Source: Bacteroidetes bacterium UBA7674 (lineage in GTDB: Bacteria; Bacteroidota; Bacteroidia; Chitinophagales; Chitinophagaceae). From it: 64,000 nucleotides of DNA. Position numbers and translations under genes: made by a program. The stretch lies in contig DLHG01000004.1 of the NCBI GenBank assembly GCA_002483105.1, positions 266,581 through 330,580 on the forward strand. Reading direction: 5' to 3'. The notes below the pieces were generated by a model. It was not told where the DNA came from. It was given only the letters and a program-made list of their open reading frames with translations, and ran no database searches. Shown here in pieces: positions 17,266 to 25,000 of this stretch (its first letter is position 1; each line of letters begins with the position of its first letter).

Positions 17266-17595
17266 TTATTGTTGTTCTACCAGGTCTTCTTCTACTTTAT
17301 GCTCGGAAAGTTCGTGCGTAGAGTCCTTTACTGCCTGTACAAACTCCTTAGCCGGCTTAAAGGCCGGGATGAAATGCTCAGGTATCTCTACAGCAATGTT
17401 TTTCTTGATGTTGCGCCCAACCTTAGCAGCACGCTTTTTCAGGATAAAACTGCCGAAGCCACGCACATATACAGGCTCGCCCTCTACCAGTGATGTTTTT
17501 ACTTCTTTAAAGAAGGCTTCCAGTGCTACCAGAATGTCAACCTTTGGAATACCTGTTTTTTCAGATATGCTGCTTACAACATCAGCTTTCCTCAT
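17266..17595 (-). CDS. HU/IHF-family DNA-binding protein
   Basis: Nucleoid-associated dimeric DNA-bending protein of 109 residues. The N-terminal MRKADVVSSISEKTGI and the beta-arm region VYVRGFGSFILKKRAAKVGRNI match HU/IHF, followed by IPEHFIPAFKPAKEF. It carries about 15 extra acidic C-terminal residues (STHELSEHKVEEDLVEQQ) compared with E. coli HU (90 residues). Whether it is HU or an IHF-like variant cannot be told from sequence alone. It heads the run HU - TPR - mS38-like - rng, with a promoter box for the later genes in the 56-base gap. Confidence 0.93.
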   Translation of the reverse strand: MRKADVVSSISEKTGIPKVDILVALEAFFKEVKTSLVEGEPVYVRGFGSFILKKRAAKVGRNIKKNIAVEIPEHFIPAFKPAKEFVQAVKDSTHELSEHKVEEDLVEQQ

Positions 17596-18078
17596 AACGT
17601 AAAAATTTTAAATGGTTGTAAAATGAATTTCCTTTAGTGTAGGGGTAATTTTTTTTGTTTTCAAGGTGATAGGACTGACAGTTCTATGTTTCTATAAAAA
17701 TCATGCCGTCGCTCCTATATATAGCCGAAACATCGCTCAATCTCTCTGATAAAAAACTATCACATAATAGGCTGGCAGTCAATGTATCTAGTATTAATAG
17801 GGGTTTTATATACATATGCCGGTATCAATGACACTTAAATAAATTTAAAATTAAATTTTTGCTCTTGCTCATCTGTGGAATCAATTGTGTAGAATGTGGG
17901 TATATATTCTGATTTTTCAATGAGTATAATGTGGCATCATTTACACACTTTGATTAACAGTGATATACAAATATAATATTTTCAAATTAACAATCATCTA
18001 TCTGTACAACTGTTGAGCTAAATTTTTCTGCTAATCTATAAATGTTGCTGCTGTACTTTTGCCTTCAAATTCCGGAAT
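17596..18078. other. AT-rich divergent intergenic region without genes
   Basis: Nearly 500 bases between the divergent HU and ctaA genes hold no open frame I can support. Visible are the ctaA promoter box at 18054, an AT-only perfect inverted repeat at 17841-17858 (AAATTTAA/TTAAATTT around AA), and an 8-bp dyad near TAGGACTG. No tRNA, small RNA or riboswitch fold was recognised. Confidence 0.6.
18054..18061 (+). promoter_or_regulatory. TAnnTTTG (-7) box of ctaA
   Basis: TACTTTTG is a full consensus match ending 17 bases before the ctaA ATG. No clear -33 TTTG at the usual spacing. Confidence 0.5.
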
Positions 18079-19122
18079 ATGGATCAGGCGCACAAAAGAA
18101 AGGTAGTAGCTAAATGGTTGTTATTAGGCGTTTTCATGATCATGGTGCTTATCCTGTTGGGTGGCATCACAAGGCTCACCGGCTCCGGGCTTAGCATCAC
18201 CGACTGGGAACCTATAAAGGGTATGCTCCCCCCGCTTACGGATGAGGCCTGGCAAAAAGCTTTTGATAGCTACAAACAGATAGGCCAGTACCAATATCTC
18301 AACTCAGATTTTACCCTCAGCGATTTCAAATCCATCTTCTTTTGGGAATGGTTCCACCGCTTTTGGGCGCGAATGATAGGTATCGTATTTCTGATAGGCT
18401 TCATTTACTTCGTCGTTAAGAAATATTTTGATAAGGGAATGACCGTTCCTTTCATTATCCTCTTTCTGCTGGGCGGGTTGCAGGGAACTATTGGCTGGAT
18501 AATGGTAGCCAGTGGCCTCAACCCTGATGATCTTTATGTTGGTCATATAGAGCTAGCCGCACACTTTACTATGGCACTCATCCTGCTCACTTATACTTTA
18601 TGTTTCGCCTTGAAGCTATGGATACCGCAGGAGCAACGATACACCAATAGTAAACTACATTACTTCACACTGGTTATTATTGCTGTGCTCTTTATACAAC
18701 TACCATACGGTGCTTTCATGGCCGGACTAAAAGCCGCAGCTAATGCCCCTACCTGGCCTTCTATAAACGGTGATTACCTGCCTGCGACACTCGCTGATAA
18801 GAGCTGGGTAAGTGACCCGATAAATGTACACTTCATGCACAGGCAACTGGCATACTTACTTTGCACATTAATATTCTTCTGGTTTGGTAATGCGGTGTAT
18901 AAAGCGAAGCATGCAACGGCAATGTTCCGCCATACCTACAAATGGCCATTCATACTGGTGATACTGCAATTGATACTCGGCATCACCACGGTCCTTACCG
19001 TAGAACACTCTATTCCTGATACCTTCGGTAAATTCCAACTGATAGCAGAACTGCACCAGATGGTAGCGATGTTATTATTGATTTCGCTGGTGGTGAATTT
19101 GTATGTGGTGAAGAGGAGGTAA
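18079..19122 (+). CDS. ctaA: Heme A synthase (CtaA/COX15)
   Basis: Inner-membrane enzyme that oxidises the C8 methyl of heme O to the formyl of heme A for aa3-type cytochrome oxidases. The 347-residue protein has about eight TM helices in two pseudo-symmetric halves. Heme-ligand histidines are visible in WEWFHRFWARMIG, GHIELAAHFTMALI, HFMHRQLAYLLC and AELHQMVAM. The N-terminal LGGITRLTGSGLSITDWEPI is a strong COX15-type signature. The ATG at 18079 follows a promoter box. No ctaB or oxidase genes are in the window. A dyad (19120-19136) overlaps the stop codon. Confidence 0.96.
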   Translation: MDQAHKRKVVAKWLLLGVFMIMVLILLGGITRLTGSGLSITDWEPIKGMLPPLTDEAWQKAFDSYKQIGQYQYLNSDFTLSDFKSIFFWEWFHRFWARMIGIVFLIGFIYFVVKKYFDKGMTVPFIILFLLGGLQGTIGWIMVASGLNPDDLYVGHIELAAHFTMALILLTYTLCFALKLWIPQEQRYTNSKLHYFTLVIIAVLFIQLPYGAFMAGLKAAANAPTWPSINGDYLPATLADKSWVSDPINVHFMHRQLAYLLCTLIFFWFGNAVYKAKHATAMFRHTYKWPFILVILQLILGITTVLTVEHSIPDTFGKFQLIAELHQMVAMLLLISLVVNLYVVKRR

Positions 19123-19136
19123 GCGATCATCGCTTA
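19120..19136. repeat. Perfect inverted repeat over the ctaA stop codon
   Basis: TAAGCGAT and ATCGCTTA flank a single C. Without a T-run it is unlikely to be a terminator; it may be a protein-binding dyad or chance. Confidence 0.4.
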
Positions 19137-19147
19137 TGTTGTTGCAG

Positions 19148-19252
19148 GCTTGTGCAACGTCTGTGCGAGCTTGTGCAACGTCTGTGCGAGCTTGTGCTGT
19201 GTCTGTGCAGGTTTGCGCCGTGTCTGTGCGGGCTTGTGCTGTGTCTGTGCAG
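19148..19252. repeat. 21-bp minisatellite, five copies
   Basis: Five tandem 21-base units start at 19148, 19169, 19190, 19211 and 19232, each of the form GCTTGTGC..cGTCTGTGCgA with a few substitutions, and the array decays at its right edge. Units 1 and 2 are identical, so the array has been recently active. Because 21 is a multiple of 3 it is open in more than one frame: a 48-codon plus-strand frame (19136-19282) repeats ACATSVR-like heptads, and a minus-strand frame (19075-19323) repeats TDTAQAR-like heptads. Neither is supported as a gene. Confidence 0.85.
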
Positions 19253-19477
19253 CGTAGTGCAATCTTTATTTTATCTATGTGATTGCTGGTAGTGGGTTTC
19301 GACGAGTTGAGAGCGAGTTGCATAGCATCTATTTATTCTCTTTTCAAGTCCTTTGCATTTACTATTCATCATATAGTAAAGGTACGAAAATGTCGCTTGG
19401 GATCAGATCATGTGGATATGTTCTACGCAAACCGGGCAACTGCAAGGGATTACACCTACAGTTTTCAACAATTAGTA
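19253..19477. other. Intergenic remainder between the minisatellite and the peptide-binding lipoprotein gene
   Basis: No gene supported. It contains an 8-bp hairpin (TTTACTAT/ATAGTAAA, 7-base loop, 19358-19380) without a T-run. Confidence 0.5.
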
Positions 19478-21121
19478 TCACTTCTTCCTCACTCGCTTCA
19501 CATCTATCAGGTTCATCGGATTGCTTTCGAAGCCGGCCACATTCAGTTGGGTGAAGTGCATACGCTGGTCGTAGAAAAGAGGGACGAGCGGAGCCTGGCT
19601 CATCACGAGGCTGTCCATTCTTTGATACAGCTTTCTGCGTAGTGAATCAGGAGCATTCATGCTTTCATCATACCACTTATCGAAGGTGGCATTGTTGAAT
19701 CGGGTATAATTAGGAGGTGCGGGAAAACGGCTGTTAAAGAATGCTAAGAATGTTTCTCCATCAGGATAGTCTGCTAACCACTGCGCACGGAATGCCACGG
19801 CTTGGGAGCGGCTCATTTGCTGGCGGAGGATGTTGGGCTGTATTATTTCCACTTTGGCTTTTATGCCTATGTCTTGCAGCTGTGTGGCGACAAAGTTCAC
19901 GATGTCGGCCCAGTTATCGGGTGTGAGGATGGTAAACTCTCCGAGACCTTTCCCATTGGGAAATCCTGCTTGTTTCAACAGTTCCATTGCCTTTGCAGGA
20001 TCATAGTGATAGCCGTAGCTACCTGTACTGTCGTAGCCCGGCATGCCCATTGGTATAAATCCTGAACTGGCGGGAATGCCCATTCCGTTCTTGAAATAAG
20101 TAGAGATACGTTTACGGTCTATAGCATAGCTGATAGCCTGTCGTACCAATACATGTCGGGTAGGCGAATTTTTAATCAGTGCGTTATTCGTATCTGTCAG
20201 GAAGCCGATGTACTCTGTATTGAGGTAGGTCTTTTTTTCAAAACGTATCTTATCGCGGTACTCCTTTTTCAGTTCGCCATTCTTGCTGAGTACCAAGTCT
20301 TTGAAGGAGCCATCAAGGCCATTCACAAAATCAACTTTACCCTGAAGGAAAAGGAAAAACTCTGTTGCCTTGCTATCGGCAAAACCCACCTGCACCGCAT
20401 CTGTATAAGGAAGCCTTTCGCCATTTTCATCAATCTCCCAGTAGTTGGGGTTCTTATGCAGTATCAGCACATTGCCTTCATCCCAGTAGTGGAATTGGTA
20501 CGGGCCTGTACCACATGGATGCCTACTGAAATCTTTACCGTAGTGCTCTACCACCTCTCTTGGCACTACGCTGCAATAAGGCATACTCAGTATTTCCGGT
20601 AGCGGCCTGAAGGGAGCAATGAGCTTTATTTGTAGCGTGGTATCATTAATTGCTTTAAAAGGTTCGTCTTTTGCTACACGGTCGTTGAATATCCATCCAC
20701 CACTGGAAGCAACAGTTGGGTCTATCAAACGGTTGAAGCTATAGACCACATCAGCAGCCACCATCTTTCTGCCTTTGCCCCCGGGGAACAATGCATTATC
20801 CTGGAAATAGACATCGTCTCGGAGGTAGAAGAGATATGTAATGCCATCTTCGCTTACCTTCCAGCGCTTCGCTAGTGAGGGAACCAGCTCTAAGGCATCA
20901 TTACTTTCCACCAGGGTATTGAACACCATGTGGTCGGTCCACATATTATAGAGATTCTTCGCGAAGGCAGGATCTATGGATTCCAGCGCGCCACTGGAGT
21001 AATTGAGATAGATCACATTTTTTTTGTTCTGCTTGTCATCATTATTACAAGCAGCCAGCAGCAGCACACAGATAGTGAGTAAGGTTAATTTATGTAAATA
21101 ATTGAGCCGCAAGCGATACAT
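19478..21121 (-). CDS. Oligopeptide-type ABC transporter substrate-binding lipoprotein (SBP family 5)
   Basis: A 547-residue lipoprotein with the signal YLHKLTLLTICVLLLAAC ending in a lipobox. The rest fits extracellular solute-binding family 5 (DppA/OppA type): SIDPAFAKNLYNMWTDHM, LVPSLAKRWKVSEDGITY, the ADVVYSFNRLIDP motif and RQAISYAIDRKRI. It would bind peptides or similar solutes outside the inner membrane. No permease or ATPase genes flank it, so it is an orphan here. The ATG at 21121 is preferred to a TTG at 21160, which would add an unnaturally long n-region and leave only 9 bases before the divergent pdxJ. Confidence 0.9.
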   Translation of the reverse strand: MYRLRLNYLHKLTLLTICVLLLAACNNDDKQNKKNVIYLNYSSGALESIDPAFAKNLYNMWTDHMVFNTLVESNDALELVPSLAKRWKVSEDGITYLFYLRDDVYFQDNALFPGGKGRKMVAADVVYSFNRLIDPTVASSGGWIFNDRVAKDEPFKAINDTTLQIKLIAPFRPLPEILSMPYCSVVPREVVEHYGKDFSRHPCGTGPYQFHYWDEGNVLILHKNPNYWEIDENGERLPYTDAVQVGFADSKATEFFLFLQGKVDFVNGLDGSFKDLVLSKNGELKKEYRDKIRFEKKTYLNTEYIGFLTDTNNALIKNSPTRHVLVRQAISYAIDRKRISTYFKNGMGIPASSGFIPMGMPGYDSTGSYGYHYDPAKAMELLKQAGFPNGKGLGEFTILTPDNWADIVNFVATQLQDIGIKAKVEIIQPNILRQQMSRSQAVAFRAQWLADYPDGETFLAFFNSRFPAPPNYTRFNNATFDKWYDESMNAPDSLRRKLYQRMDSLVMSQAPLVPLFYDQRMHFTQLNVAGFESNPMNLIDVKRVRKK

Positions 21122-21169
21122 CTTCCGCAAGTTAACAGGAATGGGCTTAATTTTACACAAACATAGAGC

Positions 21170-21892
21170 ATGTCAACAAAGCTTTCCGTAAACATTAATA
21201 AGATTGCTACCCTCCGCAACAGCCGTGGTGGCGATAATCCTAATGTGGTGAAGGCTGCTATTGATTGTCAGAAGTTTGGCGCAGATGGGATCACAGTTCA
21301 CCCCCGCCCTGATGAGCGGCATATTACTTACAAGGATGTAAGAGAAATAAAAAGCATCATCACTACGGAGTTTAATATTGAAGGGAACCCGCTGGAAGAT
21401 AAATTTGTAGCTCTGGTATTAGAGATAATACCTACACAGGTTACCCTTGTACCTGATGAGCCGGGCCAACTCACTTCTAATCATGGTTGGGATACTATAG
21501 GTAAGAAAACCTACCTAAAGGAAATAATTGCAGTATTTAAAAAAGCAGGTATCCGTGTTTCGATATTTGTTGATCCTGTAGCGGAACTTGTTACTGCAGC
21601 AGCCGATACAGGCACTGACCGCATAGAGCTTTATACCGAGGCTTACGCGAAACATTACTTCAAAAATAAAGAGCAGGCGATAACGGCTTATATACAAGCC
21701 GCACGGGCAGCACAAGCTGTTAACCTCGGCATTAATGCCGGCCACGACCTGGACAGGGATAACCTCAAATACTTCGCCGAGCAGATTCCCTGCCTGCTGG
21801 AGGTATCTATAGGCCATGCGCTTATATCGGATGCCCTTTATTATGGCCTAGAAAACACAATTCAGCTATATAAAAGGCAGCTTCAGAAATAA
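21170..21892 (+). CDS. pdxJ: Pyridoxine 5'-phosphate synthase (PdxJ)
   Basis: Cytoplasmic TIM-barrel enzyme that condenses deoxyxylulose 5-phosphate with 3-amino-2-oxopropyl phosphate in the DXP-dependent vitamin B6 pathway. The 240-residue length matches E. coli PdxJ (243). Motifs: LSVNINKIATLRNSRGG at the N-terminus, GADGITVHPRPDERHI with phosphate- and substrate-binding residues, and VSIGHALISDALYYGLE near the C-terminus. It is divergent from the peptide-binding lipoprotein gene with 48 bases between starts. No other B6 genes are nearby. Confidence 0.97.
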   Translation: MSTKLSVNINKIATLRNSRGGDNPNVVKAAIDCQKFGADGITVHPRPDERHITYKDVREIKSIITTEFNIEGNPLEDKFVALVLEIIPTQVTLVPDEPGQLTSNHGWDTIGKKTYLKEIIAVFKKAGIRVSIFVDPVAELVTAAADTGTDRIELYTEAYAKHYFKNKEQAITAYIQAARAAQAVNLGINAGHDLDRDNLKYFAEQIPCLLEVSIGHALISDALYYGLENTIQLYKRQLQK

Positions 21893-22084
21893 CATCTATT
21901 TTTTTAGAATTTAATGATTTATTAACTATCTTACATAGTTAGAATGAATGCATTTGAGTAACCGTTAAATACGCGCGCTATTTAGCAAACGGATCATACG
22001 ATTATTTGTAATCACATTCTAAACTCAAGCTATTACCTGTTACTACTAAACGATAAAAAGTTTTTAGTTTTTTAAAACTGTTCC

Positions 22085-25000
22085 ATGAAACCAATTCTAT
22101 ACAAACTCCTCATCGGGCTTATTTGCTGTTTACCTATATCAGCGTTAGCACAACCGGTCGCAAGCTTTACCGGCACACCTATTTCCGGTTGCGCACCACT
22201 CGTAGTACAGTTCACAAATACATCTACCGGCGCTACGTCTTACAGCTGGAACCTAGGTAACACTGTAACTACAACGCAGCAGAATCCTTCAACAACTTAT
22301 ACTACTCCCGGTACCTACACCGTAACGCTTACTGCCAGCAATGGTCCACAATCAAATACCTATACGGCTACCAATTATATCACGGTCTATCCCAAACCGA
22401 TAGTCAATTTCATAGCAAGCGATTCAGGTTTCAGTTGTTCACCGAAGACAGTGCAGTTCACTAATTTATCCGTTCCCGGTGGCCCGGGGCCAAACACCTA
22501 TTATTGGGATTTTGGTAACGGACAGACCAGCACACTACAAAATCCTTCAGCTACTTATAGTACATCGGGCAACTTCAATGTGTCGCTGATAGTGACCAAT
22601 GTTCATGGTTGCTCGCAAACCTTTGTGAAGAATAACTACATACACACTTATCCAAAACCCGACGCAAATTTTACGTCTACGAACAATAATGTGTGTTCGG
22701 CTCCCGCAACAGTTACGTTCAACAATACAACTACCGGAGCTGTAAGCTACCAATGGTTCTTTGGTAATGGACAGAACAGTACGCAGACAAGCCCCTCGTA
22801 TACATATACCACCTCCGGCAGTTATACAGTAACGCTTGTTGCCACGAATAGTAACGGGTGTAAGGACACGCTGATAATGCCCAACTTTGTGAATATCGGC
22901 AATGTAGATGCTCAGTTTACAAGCCCGAGTTCTGTCTGTGCGAATAATACTATTGCCTTCACTAATACTTCTATTCCCGGACCCGGCAACAGCACCTGGT
23001 ATTTCGGGGATAACACATCAGCAGTGGGCGCCAATGTGACTCACGTTTATGCTAATGCAGGCGTCTATAATGTAAAATTGGTTGTATCCTCAACCGGTTG
23101 TTCCGATTCTGTAGTACATCCCGTAACGGTACTACCCGGCCCTAATGCATCATTCACTGCAACGCCAACCACAAGCTGTGCACCGATGACCGTGCAGTTC
23201 ACCAATACTTCAACAGGTGCCACAGGTTACTCCTGGAACTTCGGTAACAATACTACGAGTACACAAACGAGTCCTACAGCTACCTATACTACGCCGAATC
23301 AGACATTTATGGTAACGATGGTGGCTACCAATAATTCAGGTTGTACAGATTCAGCGACGACATTTATCAATACTATTACACCGATAGTAACGATGGAACC
23401 AGTAGATCCCCAGGGATGTGCCCCACACACCACCTCCTACATTGTGCAAGGTGTCAACGTTACACTGGCGGGCTATAACTGGAGCTTTGGGGATGCAACG
23501 CCTAACAGTAACTTACCAAATCCATCACATACTTATGCTAATCCCGGCACCTATGTAACAACACTTTATTACACAACTTCCACGGGATGTACAGGTTCTG
23601 TCAGCTATCCTGTGCAGGTAGGTGCTTCTCCCAATGCCAATTTTAGTTTCACGCCATCCGTCGTCTGTCCTAATGACACGGTGACATTTACCAATCTATC
23701 AACCGGCCCTCCGGGCCTGAACTATCTTTGGCTGTTCGGAGATGGCTATACCAGCAACCTTGTTAATCCGAAGCATACATATTCAAATGCTACGGGTTGG
23801 CAAACGGTGACATTGATCGCCAGCAGCAACGGCTGTTTCGATACATTCATCGTTAACAACGCCATTAACGTGTTGTTGCCCCTGGCTCAATTTACTCATA
23901 CCGTCAACTGTAACAATAAATTTTTGGTGCAGTTCACGAACAACTCGCAGGGTAATAGTACCAATCTTTGGACTTTTGGCGACGGGTCGCCTACTTCAAC
24001 CGCAGTCAATCCATCACATACTTATGCTGCTCCGGGATTGTATAACGTAAAGCTGGTAGTTACCAACAGCACAACCGGCTGCACGGACAGTGTAAATTTC
24101 CAGGTACGCATTTTCCAGGATATTGCTAATTATAACATCTCTGACACAACGATATGTGATATGGAGAGTACAAACTTTTCGCCGATCGGTAACCCATTCG
24201 CTTTGTATGTTACATGGGCATGGAACTTTGGCGACGGTTCTCCCGTTTTAGTGCATGGCGTTGGTGATCCCCCCCCGACACATATGTACGTAAATGCGGG
24301 AAATTTCAATACCTCTCTGGTAATTACTGACATGTACAATTGTAAAGACACGATGTACAAAATGGTACACGTTGGGGGGCCTGTGCCTGCCTTCACCGGT
24401 ACGCCGCTTACAGGTTGTGCACCATTGAATGTACAGTTCCAGGATCAGAGCGCTACAGTCGGGTCTACGATAGTTAGCAGGTACTGGACATTTGGCGATG
24501 GTGGTACGCTTGGAGGAAATGTAGCCAACCCAAGCCACTTGTATGTAAATACCGGCGTATATTCTGTAAAGATAGTAGTGACCGATGCGGTAGGCTGCTC
24601 TGACTCACTCTTGAAGCCGAATTACATTACAGCGATGAAACCCGATGCGAATTTCTATTCGCCCGATACTATTACCTGTCCCGGCCAGCCGGTGGACTTT
24701 GTAAATACCTCCACAGGTACCGGCCCTCTTACCTATGCATGGACATTTGGTGATGGTGGTACTTCAACACTGCAAAATCCATCACATACATATACAACTG
24801 CCGGTAATTTCACGGTTAGGCTGATAGTAACAGATGCAGGTGGTTGCAAGGATACATTGATCCTATCTAACTATATACATTCTGCATCTTTAGGTGTCAG
24901 TTTCACCATGAGTAATGACTTCGCTACCTGCCCGCCATTAGCTGTGAACTTCACCAATACTTCCAGTGGCTCTGTATCAGGATTTACCTGGAATTTTGGT

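Noticed and set aside
17841..17858. AT-only perfect inverted repeat between HU and ctaA
   Set aside because: Built only of A and T in an AT-rich region, so likely by chance; kept only as a note in the gap description.
19148..19252. Tandem repeats considered as a CRISPR array
   Set aside because: Units follow each other directly without spacers and no cas genes are present.
19075..19323. Minus-strand frame of 82 codons with TDTAQAR-like heptads
   Set aside because: It is created by the minisatellite, overlaps the ctaA 3' end, and has no promoter box or recognisable domain.
19282..19477. Short minus-strand frame starting near 19369 (32 codons)
   Set aside because: Only a one-mismatch promoter box and no similarity; not supportable as a gene.
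24130..24538. Minus-strand open frames inside the adhesin gene
   Set aside because: Shadows of the PKD repeats; composition follows the plus-strand codons and no start signals are seen.
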